Shown piece by piece: positions 45,448 to 55,530 of a stretch of DNA of 64,000 bases; the stretch's first letter is position 1; each line of letters opens with the position of its first letter. A model generated the notes under the pieces. It saw only the letters and a program-made list of their open reading frames with translations, was not told the DNA's origin and did no database searches. Position numbers and translations under genes: made by a program. The DNA is from JBKCUK01 sp046318415 (GTDB lineage: Bacteria; Pseudomonadota; Alphaproteobacteria; Caedimonadales; Caedimonadaceae): NCBI GenBank assembly GCA_046318415.1, contig JBKCUK010000005.1, forward strand, positions 1 to 64,000, read 5' to 3'.

Positions 45448-46584
45448 TTAGAGATCCACCTCCCCCCGTCCCCGGCGCCGGGTCAGACCCAGAACAAATC
45501 CCATCCCAATGGCAAGGGCTAACATGGAAGATCCGCCAAAACTGATGAACGGCAGCGTCATCCCCTTTGTGGGAATAAGACTTAAGGTCGAGGCCATATT
45601 AATCAACGCTTGCAAGCCAAACTGGACAACCAGGCCCGACACGGCAAAAAGGGCAAAGAGTCCGTTATCTTGAAGCACCCGGCTAAGACTGCGCAGCACA
45701 ACAAAGCCATAAAGAAGAACAATCAATACACACAGGATAAGCCCATATTCCTCGGCTGCAACGGGAAAGATAAAATCCGCGTGAGCATCGGGAAGATGTT
45801 TTTTCACCACCCCCTCGCCGGGTCCCTGCCCCCAGAGACCACCGCTGACAAACGCATCCAGGGATTGGGTGATTTGGTAACGATCACTGAATTTATCGCC
45901 CGCATCGGTATTCAGAAAACGGTCCATGCGCGTCGCCACGTGGGGAAACAGGAAATAAGCACTCACCAACCCAGCTGCACCAAGGGCTACGGCTGCGCCA
46001 ATCAAATAAAGGGGAAGCCCTGCAAGAAAGCACTGGGACAAATAAACTGCAGTAATCAGAATGGATTGACCCATGTCTGGCTGCAACAGCAATAAGCCAA
46101 TCACAAGGCCATAAAAAACAAAAGACGCCAGATAACCTGGAAAGCTGGGGTGGCGCTTGGCTTCGGCCAGCATCCAGGCCACAAGCACACTTAGAGCTGG
46201 TTTTACAAATTCAGAGGGTTGCAAAGAAAAACCCAGAAAGCTGATCCATCGCCGCGCTCCCTTGATTTCAGTGCCCACCAAGGGCGTTAAAACCAACAAT
46301 ACCAGGCAGCCCGCATACAAAACAAAGGCGGTGCGCCGAATGTCGTGGGCAGACAAAAGGGAGGCGCCGATCAGAAGGGCCAACGTCGGAATCAGGTAGA
46401 GGAAGTGCCGCTTCACAAAATAGGTGGCCTCAAGGTGAATACGCTCAGCGACTGCCGAGCCCGCCGCCATGTTGAGAAGCAAGCCCAAAATCATGAGGAC
46501 CCCAAGGGCTGCCAGAATCCATCGATCAACGGTCCACCACCAACGACCCAGGGCACTGTTATCGGTACGCGCAAAAAGACTCAT
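45448..46584 (-). CDS. ftsW: Septal peptidoglycan glycosyltransferase FtsW
   Basis: FtsW is a SEDS-family polymerase that works with FtsI at the septum. About ten transmembrane helices fill the 378 residues. Family marks are RRWISFLGFSLQPSEFVKPA, LLLQPDMGQSILI (catalytic Asp), the long loop with SGGLWGQGPGEGVVKKHLPDAH and the ending MTLPFISFGGSSMLALAI. The start overlaps the murD stop by 4 bases. Confidence 0.95.
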   Translation of the reverse strand: MSLFARTDNSALGRWWWTVDRWILAALGVLMILGLLLNMAAGSAVAERIHLEATYFVKRHFLYLIPTLALLIGASLLSAHDIRRTAFVLYAGCLVLLVLTPLVGTEIKGARRWISFLGFSLQPSEFVKPALSVLVAWMLAEAKRHPSFPGYLASFVFYGLVIGLLLLQPDMGQSILITAVYLSQCFLAGLPLYLIGAAVALGAAGLVSAYFLFPHVATRMDRFLNTDAGDKFSDRYQITQSLDAFVSGGLWGQGPGEGVVKKHLPDAHADFIFPVAAEEYGLILCVLIVLLYGFVVLRSLSRVLQDNGLFALFAVSGLVVQFGLQALINMASTLSLIPTKGMTLPFISFGGSSMLALAIGMGFVLGLTRRRGRGEVDL

Positions 46585-47903
46585 GCAGCCCCCCGTTCAA
46601 TGGCACAGATCTCAGCCACTACGGCTTTAAAATGGTCACCGCGATGCTCAAAACTTTGATACTGATCCCAGCTGGTGCATGCGGGTGCGAGCAGAACCAC
46701 CGGAGCGTCATGGCCACTTGCTTTTGCATCGGCAAAGGCCGCCTTAACGGCCGCAGCAAGATCACCGCATAGGGCACAGGGCAGTCGATCGCCCAGTTCT
46801 GCTGCAAACGGCTGTTGCGCCTCACCGATCAAATAGGCTTTTTGAACGTCCTTCAGGTGGGGCAGCGCATCCCTCAACCCGCCCTCCTTTGGCCTGCCGC
46901 CCACAATCCAAAACACCGATTGAAACAGCTGCAAAGCGCGGGCTGCCGCATCGCCATTGGTGGCCTTGCTGTCGTTGATGAACTGGACCCCAGCACAGGT
47001 CGCCACCTGCTCCAGGCGGTGTGGCAGACCAGGAAAACTGGCCATATGACGGGCAATCACCCCATCGGACAACCCGAGAGCCCGCAGGGCCTGGTAACTT
47101 GCCACCATATTTTGGGCGTTGTGGGATCCCCGCAATGCGCCATTTTGGCGGGCCACGTCCTGAAGACAAACGGGAACCTCTTCAGCACTGATGGCAAGGG
47201 TGGCCTGCGGGCCATGATGACTTTGTCGCGCATAGACCTGCTGCGACCATGGGTCATCCACGCCGACAATGCGGATCTGCCCAGGTTTGGGGTTGCTGAA
47301 GAGACGCTCCTTTGCGGCGCAATAACCTTCCATTGAGCCGTGACGATCCAAATGATCGGGGGACAGATTTAAAAAGATCGCAACATCCAGGGACAGGCTG
47401 GGCGCCCGCTCCAGTTGGTAAGAGGAAAGCTCCAAAACATACACCCCACCCTCTGAAAGGGGCTCAAGGCTCAAAATCGGAGTTCCGATATTACCCCCCA
47501 TCACAGCAGGAATTCCTGCCTCACGCAAAACGTGGGCAATCAGGGCCGTGGTGGTGGATTTACCGTTGGTTCCGGTGATACCAACAATTTTAGCTTTGGG
47601 CCTCGTTTGAAAAAACAGCTCGATATCGGTGATGATGGGCACCTTATGGTGTTTGGCCAAGGTTGCTGCCGGATGGGGGGAAGGCAAATCATGGGGAATG
47701 CCAGGACTCAGCACCAGGGCGGTCATCTGGTCCCAAGGCATCTGATCAGGATGCATAAAATCAGCATCACTCAAGCTGCACTGATCATCAAACACCACAA
47801 CGCGGGCACCCGCTTGGCGCAAGGCCTTCAGGGTTGCGTGTCCTGTTTTACCAAGACCGACAACTCCGTATGTTACACCTTCAAGATTGGACAGTATCGA
47901 CAT
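46581..47903 (-). CDS. murD: UDP-N-acetylmuramoylalanine--D-glutamate ligase MurD
   Basis: MurD adds D-Glu. I set the start at the ATG at 47903 (MSILSNLEGVT), which overlaps the mraY stop as TAATG. The frame is open 29 codons further upstream inside mraY without support. Marks are YGVVGLGKTGHATLKAL, the ATP loop GITGTNGKSTTTALIAHV, NLSPDHLDRHGS, FINDSKATNGDAA and the C-terminal APACTSWDQYQSFEHRGDHF. The length becomes 440 aa, typical of the family. Confidence 0.95.
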   Translation of the reverse strand: MSILSNLEGVTYGVVGLGKTGHATLKALRQAGARVVVFDDQCSLSDADFMHPDQMPWDQMTALVLSPGIPHDLPSPHPAATLAKHHKVPIITDIELFFQTRPKAKIVGITGTNGKSTTTALIAHVLREAGIPAVMGGNIGTPILSLEPLSEGGVYVLELSSYQLERAPSLSLDVAIFLNLSPDHLDRHGSMEGYCAAKERLFSNPKPGQIRIVGVDDPWSQQVYARQSHHGPQATLAISAEEVPVCLQDVARQNGALRGSHNAQNMVASYQALRALGLSDGVIARHMASFPGLPHRLEQVATCAGVQFINDSKATNGDAAARALQLFQSVFWIVGGRPKEGGLRDALPHLKDVQKAYLIGEAQQPFAAELGDRLPCALCGDLAAAVKAAFADAKASGHDAPVVLLAPACTSWDQYQSFEHRGDHFKAVVAEICAIERGAA

Positions 47904-48991
47904 TATCTCAGCTTTAAAGTTGCAAGACCCAAAAGGGCCAAAACGAAAGCAATAATCCAAAAACGAATCACCACGGTGGGCTCGGCCCATCCTTTTTTCT
48001 CAAAGTGATGATGGATGGGCGCCATCAAAAAGATGCGCCGCTTTGTGGCTTTGTAATAGAGCACCTGCATAATCACCGAGACCGTCTCCATGACAAAGAG
48101 GCCGCCCACGATGGCCAACACGATTTCATGCTTGGTGATGACCGCAATGGCCCCCAAAGCACCCCCCAGCGCAAGGGATCCGGTATCGCCCATGAACACC
48201 ATGGCGGGGGGCGCATTGAACCACAAAAATCCAAGGCAAGCGCCTGCAATGGCGCCGCAAATGACGGCAAGCTCACCACTGCCGGGAATAAAATTAATGT
48301 GAAGGTAGTTGGCGAATACGGCGTTACCCACCAAATAGCTGATGACCGCAAAGCAAAAGGCCGCCAGCAACACCGGGACCGTCGCCAGTCCATCAAGACC
48401 ATCGGTCAGATTGACGGCATTGGAGGCCCCCACCATGACGAGGGTTGCAAACGGCAAATAGAAAATCCCCAAATCCACCAGAAAGTCTTTTACAAAAGGC
48501 AGCGCTAAGCCCAAGGGTTGCGGATGCTGCGTCATTTGCAGGATACAGTAGGTTGCAACCGCCCCGATCAAAGTTTGGGCGAGGAATTTCCCCTTGGCCG
48601 ACATGCCCTTTGAGCTGCGCCGGGTGAGCTTGCGGTAGTCATCCATGGCCCCTAAGGCACCAAAGCCGATGGTCACCCCCAGCACAACCCAGATGAAGCC
48701 GTTGCTAAGATTGGACCACAACAACGTGCTGACGGTGATGGCCAACAGCATTAAAGTACCCCCCATGGTAGGGGTTCCGACCTTCGTGACCAAATGGGTT
48801 TGCGGACCATCATCGCGAATGGGTTGTCCATATTTTTGGCGGGATTTTAACCAGCGAATAAAGCGCGGCCCCAACCATAAACTGATGGCAAGGGCGGTTA
48901 AGATGGCGCCCGCTGTACGAAAGGTGATGTAGCGAAAAAGGTTAAAGACACCAATCTGGTTGGATAGGGGATAAAGTAAACTATAGAGCAT
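47903..48991 (-). CDS. mraY: Phospho-MurNAc-pentapeptide transferase MraY
   Basis: MraY transfers phospho-MurNAc-pentapeptide to undecaprenyl phosphate, making lipid I. Ten transmembrane helices are expected in 362 residues. Signature motifs are GAMDDYRKLTRRSSKGMSAK, NAVNLTDGLDGLA, FMGDTGSLALGGALGA and the cytosolic HHHFEKKGWAE. It starts 37 bases after murF and its stop overlaps the murD start. Confidence 0.96.
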   Translation of the reverse strand: MLYSLLYPLSNQIGVFNLFRYITFRTAGAILTALAISLWLGPRFIRWLKSRQKYGQPIRDDGPQTHLVTKVGTPTMGGTLMLLAITVSTLLWSNLSNGFIWVVLGVTIGFGALGAMDDYRKLTRRSSKGMSAKGKFLAQTLIGAVATYCILQMTQHPQPLGLALPFVKDFLVDLGIFYLPFATLVMVGASNAVNLTDGLDGLATVPVLLAAFCFAVISYLVGNAVFANYLHINFIPGSGELAVICGAIAGACLGFLWFNAPPAMVFMGDTGSLALGGALGAIAVITKHEIVLAIVGGLFVMETVSVIMQVLYYKATKRRIFLMAPIHHHFEKKGWAEPTVVIRFWIIAFVLALLGLATLKLR

Positions 48992-49028
48992 CGATGGGTC
49001 TTACCTTTTCATCTTATGTTATTCTTAT

Positions 49029-50456
49029 TTAGGCGCTACGCGCTTGACCAGGGCCTTGCGAGAGCGCCAAAAGGGCCTTGACCACCGTTGACATGCGACC
49101 TTCATAGGCACGCTGCCCCCGCGATCCCTTGACCATCACCACGTCCCCCGGACGAACATAGGCTGCAACTGCCTTAGCAACTTCGCTGACATCCTCATGG
49201 TGCAGCTGACGCATGGCAGGAGGGACATGATCATAAATCACCCGAGCCCGAGGGCCGGAGGTAAAAACGGCATCAATACCAGCAGCAGCTAAAGCTTCTG
49301 CAACCCTCTGGTGGTGGTGGGCCGAATCCTCACCCAATTCCAGCATGTCGCCCAGAACGGCAATGCGGCGCCCTGTTCCCGCAATGGGTGTTTGCTGCAA
49401 GACATCAATGGCAGCTAACATGGCTGAAGGGCTGGCGTTGTAACTCTCGTCAATCACAAGGATTTCACCCGCCCCTAAGGCCACACGGTGACGCTCACCG
49501 CGGCCCGACAGCAACCGAAAGGCCTGCAGCGATTTGGCGGCTTGATGGACATCTGCCCCTGTGGCCCACACGGCCGTCAAAGCACCCAGCATATTGTGGG
49601 CCCAATGTTCGCCCGTCACCTGCAGCGTTAAACTCAAGGACTCGCCGCAAATCTCTGCCTGAATCTCTTGACCCTCGGCAGTGCTTTGCACTTCCAAAAT
49701 CTGCGCTTCCGCATCAGGTGCCCGACCAAAGGCCAACACTTGCAGCCCCTTCGACAACGCTTTTTCACGAAGCTGTTGATAGTGTGGATTATCTGCATTC
49801 AATACGGCCGTGTTGCCGGGCTCCATGCCAGCGAAAATTTCGGCCTTGGCATCTGCAATCGCCTCAAGGGATCCCAAATTTTCAATGTGGGCCTCACCGA
49901 TGGTGGTAATCAGCGCCACATGGGGACGCACCATCATGGACAACGGCGTGATCTCGCCCGCATGGTTCATGCCCACCTCAAAGACACCATAGTCATCACT
50001 GGGACCCAAGTTTGCCAGCGTGTAGGGCACGCCCCAGTGATTATTGAAGCTGCGGTCATTGGCCGTGACTTGGCCTTGATCCTGCAACATCAGGCGCAAG
50101 GCCTCTTTGGTGGATGTTTTACCAAAACTTCCCGTCACCGCAACCACACAGGCTTTAGACCTCTCCCGTGCTGCATGGGCCAGCTGACATAGACCCTCAT
50201 AGGTATCGCCCACCACCACTTGGGGAAGGGAAACAGACGTATCAAAACGGTGGACAAGGGCACCTGCGGCACCCTTGTGTGCGGCTTCGGCCAGGTAGTC
50301 GTGCCCATCGGCAACGGGCCCTTTTAAGGCCACAAAAAAATCACCTTTTTGCAGGGTGCGGGAATCGATCACGATTCGCGAAGCTTCAAACACGGCTCCC
50401 TCAAGGCGGCCTGCAACCGCCGCCACAATATCTGCCGAAGACCATAAAACAGCCAT
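49029..50456 (-). CDS. murF: UDP-MurNAc-tripeptide--D-Ala-D-Ala ligase MurF
   Basis: MurF adds the D-Ala-D-Ala dipeptide made by Ddl. I prefer ATG 50456, as AAGGA lies 9 bases upstream; a GTG at 50462 overlapping the murE stop is an alternative. Marks are IDSRTLQKGDFFVALKG, ATP loop AVTGSFGKTSTKEALR, EVGMNHAGEITPLS, and VIDESYNASPSAMLAAID. The length of about 475 aa fits. It follows murE directly. Confidence 0.95.
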   Translation of the reverse strand: MAVLWSSADIVAAVAGRLEGAVFEASRIVIDSRTLQKGDFFVALKGPVADGHDYLAEAAHKGAAGALVHRFDTSVSLPQVVVGDTYEGLCQLAHAARERSKACVVAVTGSFGKTSTKEALRLMLQDQGQVTANDRSFNNHWGVPYTLANLGPSDDYGVFEVGMNHAGEITPLSMMVRPHVALITTIGEAHIENLGSLEAIADAKAEIFAGMEPGNTAVLNADNPHYQQLREKALSKGLQVLAFGRAPDAEAQILEVQSTAEGQEIQAEICGESLSLTLQVTGEHWAHNMLGALTAVWATGADVHQAAKSLQAFRLLSGRGERHRVALGAGEILVIDESYNASPSAMLAAIDVLQQTPIAGTGRRIAVLGDMLELGEDSAHHHQRVAEALAAAGIDAVFTSGPRARVIYDHVPPAMRQLHHEDVSEVAKAVAAYVRPGDVVMVKGSRGQRAYEGRMSTVVKALLALSQGPGQARSA

Positions 50457-50461
50457 AAACA

Positions 50462-51952
50462 CTAATCCTTGAATAACGAGGGTTGTCCTAAAATTTCTGC
50501 AGCCACCACACGATCATCAAAAGGCAAAACCTGGTCCTTAATGATCATCCCCTGTTCGTGCCCCTTGCCGGCAATGACGATGCAATCTCCCGGTTCCGCC
50601 TGACGCAAGGCGATTTCAATGGCATTGCGACGATCGGCGACCTCCTGCGCCCGAGGTGCCCCCTCAAGTACTTGCGCGCGAATACGCTGGGGGTCCTCTG
50701 ACCTTGGATTATCATCTGTTATAATAACAAAATCTGCATTCTCAGCAGCCGCACGGCCCATCTGGGCCCGCTTACCAGGATCCCGATCGCCACCACAGCC
50801 AAACACCACGCCCAAACGGTGCTGCGCGTGGGGGCGAAGGCTGCGCAAAACCGTGATCAGAGCATCGGGCGTGTGGGCATAATCCACCACAACCGCAGCG
50901 CCCTTTGGGGTGTGACCAACCAGCTGCATGCGACCAGGAACGGCGGTCAATGAGGCGAGATGCTTTACAATTGAGTCCACCTCATATCCACACGACGCCA
51001 CAAGACCAAGGCTTGCCAACACATTAAGCGCTTGAAAATCCCCCAGTAAAGGCAGATCGACTTGGTAAATATGTCCCTTCAAGTTCAAAATCGCGGACAT
51101 GCCCTTCGAATGGGGTACCAACTCTCTCAAATGGTAATCTCCGGCTGCGCGGCCATAGGTGATCGTCTGCAGTCCGCGCGCCTGACAGCGCTTTAACAAC
51201 CGCCTTCCATAATCACAGTCCACGTTGATCACAGCGGTACCGTCCTGCTGCAGCAAATCCCTGAATAACCTGGCCTTCGCCTCGAAATAGATGGCCATGG
51301 TTCCATGATAATCAAGGTGATCGCGTGTCAGATTGGTGAATGCTGCTGCCTTAATATGGGCCCCTTCCAGACGAAATTGATCTAACCCGTGGCTGGAGGC
51401 CTCGAGCGCCACATGATGCACGCCCTTGTCCCGCAGCTGCTGAAGTGCTTTATGAAATGTTATGGGGTCAGGTGTGGTAAGTTTAACTTGGGGCAAATCC
51501 TCGATCTCGGCTCCGGCCACATGGATACCCAACGTGCCGATGCTTGCCGCTGGATGATCCAAAGCAGCAAACAGCAAATGGCTAAAATGCGCAACCGAGC
51601 TTTTGCCGTTGGTACCGGTGACGGCTACCACATGGTCGGGCTGCGGTTGAAACAGTCGGGCAGCCAGAAGAGCCCGCAGATGCCGAGGCCGCTCATGTTC
51701 GATGACGACAGAATACCTTAGATCAAGGGGACTCAGGCGATCCTTATATCCTTGCGGAACAATGATGATCGCCGCATTTTGCGCGAGCGCTTGCTTAATG
51801 AGCGGCAGGCAATCCCCTCCGCTAAGCGCAGGAAGCACAACAAACAATGCGCCAGGGCCTGCGTCCTCAATGGTGTGCGCCCAAGTTGTGATGACCACCT
51901 CAGAAGGTAAGGTGCACGTGAGCAGAGATTGCAGAGACTCTTTAATGGGCAT
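50462..51952 (-). CDS. murE: UDP-MurNAc-tripeptide synthetase MurE (meso-DAP type)
   Basis: MurE adds the third residue. The DNPRSEDP motif (in ITDDNPRSEDPQRIRAQV) marks meso-diaminopimelate as substrate, so the peptidoglycan should be of the Gram-negative DAP type. Other marks are AVTGTNGKSSVAHFSHLL and NLTRDHLDYHGTMAIYF. I set the start at ATG 51952 (MPIKESLQSLL); the frame extends 66 codons further into ftsI, which is not needed by the family. The gene overlaps the ftsI 3' end by 11 bases. Confidence 0.95.
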   Translation of the reverse strand: MPIKESLQSLLTCTLPSEVVITTWAHTIEDAGPGALFVVLPALSGGDCLPLIKQALAQNAAIIIVPQGYKDRLSPLDLRYSVVIEHERPRHLRALLAARLFQPQPDHVVAVTGTNGKSSVAHFSHLLFAALDHPAASIGTLGIHVAGAEIEDLPQVKLTTPDPITFHKALQQLRDKGVHHVALEASSHGLDQFRLEGAHIKAAAFTNLTRDHLDYHGTMAIYFEAKARLFRDLLQQDGTAVINVDCDYGRRLLKRCQARGLQTITYGRAAGDYHLRELVPHSKGMSAILNLKGHIYQVDLPLLGDFQALNVLASLGLVASCGYEVDSIVKHLASLTAVPGRMQLVGHTPKGAAVVVDYAHTPDALITVLRSLRPHAQHRLGVVFGCGGDRDPGKRAQMGRAAAENADFVIITDDNPRSEDPQRIRAQVLEGAPRAQEVADRRNAIEIALRQAEPGDCIVIAGKGHEQGMIIKDQVLPFDDRVVAAEILGQPSLFKD

Positions 51953-53657
51953 TCTTTTCCACAACGAAGCTAGCGTTTTGATATTGCGGGTCAATGGTAT
52001 CCTTATAATCCTGTTTTGGATAGATCCCAAGCACCGGACCCATGCGCGCAATGACCCTTCCGCCAACGGGTGCAGCATTCCACCCAGCCGTATTGAACCC
52101 ATGGGTTGAGGCAAGACGTTTTGGGTCATCCAGCATGGTGTAAATGGCATAGCGCGGATCCGTTGGCGACGCGCCCAACACCCCTACAAACGAGGTCATC
52201 ACGCGGTCCGTCTGATATCCCCTACCCTGACGCAAATTGGCCGTGCCCGTTTTACCCGCCACGAACATACCTGGAACATTTGCTTTTCCTGCGGTTCCAT
52301 GGGTGACCACAAAACGCATGAGCTGCAACATACGGCGTGACGTTTCAGCACTCAAGACCCGGGGCAAGTTTTGAGGAAGCTGCGCCTGCCGCACCAGGCT
52401 TAAAGGCACCTGCAATCCCCGCACGATGGCGATAATTCCCTTAACAAGCTGAAAAGGTGCAAACGACAAGCCATAGCCATAGGAACAGGTAATAATGGTG
52501 GACTCGGTCCAAGGAGACGGAATAAGAGGGGCGCCCGATTCGGGCAATTCACTTTGCGGCGCCTCCAAATAACCCAACTTACGCAGGAACTTGCGTTGTC
52601 CCTCTCCCCCTACCATCAGCGCCATTTTGGCCGCCCCGATGTTGGAAGAATACACAAAAACTTCGGGCACATTCAGCCATGCGTTCCGTCCACGAAAGTC
52701 GGTGATGGTAAAACGGCCGACCTTAAGGGGCTGGGTGGCATCAAAGCGACTGTTAAGGTTAATCAAGCCACTTTCAAGGGCCATGGCCGTATTGGCCACT
52801 TTAAGGACCGAGCCAAACTCATAGACACCCAACGTTGTTTTATTAAAACGCTCGTCATCGGTGGCATGCCGGGGGTCATTGGGATTAAAGTCTGGAAGGG
52901 AGACCATGGCCACCACTTCACCACTGCGCACATCCACCACCAGGCCTGCAGCCCCTCGGGCGCCAAACTCACTCATGCCCCGCAGCAACTCGTCCCGCAG
53001 AATGTGTTGCACCCGCACATCCAATGCAAGTTGCAGGGGTTGTGATGACGAACTGAGTCGATCCTCAAGACCTTTCTCAATGCCCGATATGCCGCGATTG
53101 TCCACGTCAGTAAAACCCAGCACATGGGCTGCAAGACGTCCGTGAGGGTATATACGGCGCTGATCTCTCACGAAGGATACCCCAGGAAGACCTAAGCGCA
53201 GGATTTGCTCTTGCTGGGACGGGGTGAGGTGGCGCGCGATCCAAATAAATGTTTTTCCTGAGCTTAGACGCTTCTTCAGTTCATCATGGGACACGTGGGT
53301 CAGAACTTTTGCCAGTTTATCGGCCGCCTCCCTCACATCTAAAATCTTCGCGGTGTTTGCATAGACCGATGATGTGGTAATGGTGGTTGCCAACATTTCT
53401 CCGTTGCGATCGATAATGTCTGCGCGACCCGTGACCACGCCTTGTTCCATCTGACGACGAGACAGCAGGGCATCCTCTGCCTCAGTCAGCAGGGTCAGTT
53501 CCACCAAACGAAAGATGATGATGCCAAGACAAAAGATAAAGAAGAGAACAGCAACCAGCAGGCGGTTACGGGCGACCTCAAGGCTCGCTTTCAGTTGAGG
53601 ATCGAAAGACGCGGGCTTGGTGAGGAGAAGAGCCGGATCAAAGTAGCTTTCCTTCAT
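51942..53657 (-). CDS. ftsI: Septal transpeptidase FtsI (PBP3)
   Basis: FtsI crosslinks septal peptidoglycan. One transmembrane helix lies at residues 33-52 after a short cytosolic tail. The dimerisation domain starts at RADIIDRNGEMLATTI. The transpeptidase motifs are S283-V-L-K286 (in FGSVLKVANTAM), SSN (VFVYSSNIGAAKMAL) and KTGT (VAGKTGTANLRQG). Position 284 is Val instead of the more usual Thr in STFK. The length of 571 aa is normal. The start overlaps the ftsL stop by 4 bases. Confidence 0.95.
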   Translation of the reverse strand: MKESYFDPALLLTKPASFDPQLKASLEVARNRLLVAVLFFIFCLGIIIFRLVELTLLTEAEDALLSRRQMEQGVVTGRADIIDRNGEMLATTITTSSVYANTAKILDVREAADKLAKVLTHVSHDELKKRLSSGKTFIWIARHLTPSQQEQILRLGLPGVSFVRDQRRIYPHGRLAAHVLGFTDVDNRGISGIEKGLEDRLSSSSQPLQLALDVRVQHILRDELLRGMSEFGARGAAGLVVDVRSGEVVAMVSLPDFNPNDPRHATDDERFNKTTLGVYEFGSVLKVANTAMALESGLINLNSRFDATQPLKVGRFTITDFRGRNAWLNVPEVFVYSSNIGAAKMALMVGGEGQRKFLRKLGYLEAPQSELPESGAPLIPSPWTESTIITCSYGYGLSFAPFQLVKGIIAIVRGLQVPLSLVRQAQLPQNLPRVLSAETSRRMLQLMRFVVTHGTAGKANVPGMFVAGKTGTANLRQGRGYQTDRVMTSFVGVLGASPTDPRYAIYTMLDDPKRLASTHGFNTAGWNAAPVGGRVIARMGPVLGIYPKQDYKDTIDPQYQNASFVVEKNAH

Positions 53658-54010
53658 TCCTTGCCATTCAAATTCAACAGTTTAACACTTCCGTGCGTCT
53701 GTTGGGCCGACACCAAGTGTGTCATCTCACCGGCTTGATGTCGGGTGGGCAGCTGTTCAAGGGACACCAACTGGGCGCCCGAGAGGGGTGCCGCCATCTC
53801 GTAATTTTGCACCAGAGTCTGCAGACGTGACGGCTCGGTCAAGTAACTCCACTCTGCTTGCAACAAATGCATGGATTCTTCAAGGGTAAAAATTTCGCGC
53901 TCATAAGACGCAAGCTCGCGGTCCAGGTCCATCACCTGCTGCTTGACATGATAGGTGAGTGCACACAAGGCTATGATAAAAATCACAAAATAAAATCCTG
54001 AGCGACGCAT
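53654..54010 (-). CDS. ftsL: Cell division protein FtsL
   Basis: This 118-residue bitopic protein has a short cytosolic start, one transmembrane helix (FYFVIFIIALCALTYHV) and a coiled-coil periplasmic part (DLDRELASYEREIFTLEESM, then LLQAEWSYLTEP). The ending EWSYLTEPSRLQTLV matches alphaproteobacterial FtsL. Sequence conservation is low in this family, so position between rsmH and ftsI is strong support. Confidence 0.85.
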   Translation of the reverse strand: MRRSGFYFVIFIIALCALTYHVKQQVMDLDRELASYEREIFTLEESMHLLQAEWSYLTEPSRLQTLVQNYEMAAPLSGAQLVSLEQLPTRHQAGEMTHLVSAQQTHGSVKLLNLNGKE

Positions 54011-54015
54011 CTTTT

Positions 54016-54990
54016 TTACTTCTCCGGCATTATACTTAATTTTTCGACAATGCGCATCTTTGCAGAGCGTGCGCGTACATTATTTTTGATCTCATCGGCC
54101 GATGGCATCACGGCCCTTCGGGTAACCAAATGAAAGTCTGGCTTTTTTCCATCTAGGACCGGCGGCAAATGGCGCGAACGCGCTTCATGGGTGCGGGCAT
54201 TTTCCACCATGAAATTTTTGACAATTCGGTCTTCCAGAGAGTGAAAGGTGACCACCACCAAGCGCCCATGGGGGGCAAGCATCCGACGAGCCGCTTCAAG
54301 GCCCCGCGTGAGCTCACCCAGCTCGTCATTCACAAAAAGGCGCAAGCCTTGAAAAGTTCGTGTTGCTGGGTCAATGCCATCGGGGCTGCGCCGCACAACC
54401 CGGCGCACCACTTCAGCTAATTGACGGGTGGTGGCAAAGGGTTCGATGCTGCGCTGGCGCACGATGGCCCGCGCCACAGACCGTGCAAACCGTTCCTCAC
54501 CCAACTCATAAATGATGCGCGCCAACTCTTGTTCATCGAGGGTATTCACCACATCGGCGGCCGAGAGTCCTTGTTGTTCCATGCGCATGTCGAGCGGCCC
54601 ATCATGGCGAAAGGAAAAGCCGCGAGATGCCTCATCTAACTGATGGGAGGAAACTCCCAAATCCAGAACAACACCATCGACGCGCCCAATCTCATCAGGA
54701 CTTAAGCGATCCAACATGTCGCCAAAACGTCCATGAATTAAACGTAGCCGCTCTGGGTAGCGGGCGCACAGACTTTGTCCTGCTGCAATTGCATCTGGAT
54801 CACGATCGAAGGCAATGACGCGACACGCGGCTGCTTCAAGAAGGGCTTGGGTATACCCCCCAAATCCAAAGGTGCCATCGATGTAAAGCCCACCGTCCTT
54901 TAACTGCAAACCCGCAACGATTTCCTTTAACATGACCGGAATATGGGGGCGACCCTCCTCGTCGGCCATGCCTGTGGGATGCATTCTCAT
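54016..54990 (-). CDS. rsmH: 16S rRNA (cytosine1402-N4)-methyltransferase RsmH
   Basis: RsmH (MraW) methylates C1402 in the 16S rRNA decoding centre using SAM. Marks are HIPVMLKEIVAGL near the start, the SAM loop IDGTFGFGGYTQALLEA, DGVVLDLGVSSHQLDEASRG and GFSFRHDGPLDMRM, LRLFVNDELGEL and LVVVTFHSLEDRIVK. The length of 324 aa is typical. The start overlaps the mraZ stop by 4 bases. Confidence 0.96.
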   Translation of the reverse strand: MRMHPTGMADEEGRPHIPVMLKEIVAGLQLKDGGLYIDGTFGFGGYTQALLEAAACRVIAFDRDPDAIAAGQSLCARYPERLRLIHGRFGDMLDRLSPDEIGRVDGVVLDLGVSSHQLDEASRGFSFRHDGPLDMRMEQQGLSAADVVNTLDEQELARIIYELGEERFARSVARAIVRQRSIEPFATTRQLAEVVRRVVRRSPDGIDPATRTFQGLRLFVNDELGELTRGLEAARRMLAPHGRLVVVTFHSLEDRIVKNFMVENARTHEARSRHLPPVLDGKKPDFHLVTRRAVMPSADEIKNNVRARSAKMRIVEKLSIMPEK

Positions 54991-55466
54991 GACTCACCCC
55001 GCCCCACGGGCGCAGCCCCATCCACCAACTTAAGGGAAGGCGCGGAATCCCGCAGACGCCCGCGTGCCGCCCCTTGATGACTTGCAAAAGCTTTTGGCAG
55101 CCACAACTGAAACGTGGGGCCGCGGCCGACAAATGCAATTTCTTCCGACACCCCAATTTGCTCGAGCAAACTGCGCGGCAAAATCACGCGCCCGTCGCCA
55201 TCAAAGGGAATAGGCTCGGCGTCGGCAAAAAGCGTTGCCGTGAAGTCCTCACGGGCTTCTGAGAAAAGATCAAGGGTATCCAGGGTCTGACTCAGGCGCT
55301 CCATACGACTTTGCCCCAGACACTCCAGGGCAGGATAGCGGTAAGAACGCAGAACAATAAAACCAGGAAAGGACTCGCGGGATAAGGTCGCACGAAAGCT
55401 TGCAGGAACCGAAACACGGCCCTTTTTGTCAACCTTGTGAATATAAGTGGACAGAAAAAGTCCCAT
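54987..55466 (-). CDS. mraZ: Transcriptional regulator MraZ
   Basis: MraZ is a ring-shaped AbrB-like DNA-binding protein that represses its own dcw promoter in E. coli. Two SpoVT/AbrB-like halves are visible: HKVDKKGRVSVPASFRATL and FDGDGRVILPRSLLEQIGV. The DxxGR motifs (DKKGR, DGDGR) are those that contact DNA. The 159-residue length is slightly above the E. coli protein (152). It is the first gene of the cluster, and TGGGN repeats lie 65-89 bases upstream of its start. Confidence 0.95.
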   Translation of the reverse strand: MGLFLSTYIHKVDKKGRVSVPASFRATLSRESFPGFIVLRSYRYPALECLGQSRMERLSQTLDTLDLFSEAREDFTATLFADAEPIPFDGDGRVILPRSLLEQIGVSEEIAFVGRGPTFQLWLPKAFASHQGAARGRLRDSAPSLKLVDGAAPVGRGES

Positions 55467-55530
55467 TTACTACCGCCGCGAACTTTTGATGACTTGCGCA
55501 ATCACCGGCATGGAGCACTATGCCTATTTA

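Noticed and set aside
47904..47990. 29-codon N-terminal extension of murD
   Set aside because: The extension lies inside mraY; the ATG at 47903 in a TAATG overlap fits the family start.
51953..52150. 66-codon N-terminal extension of murE
   Set aside because: It lies within the ftsI coding region, and family members begin near MPIKESLQ.
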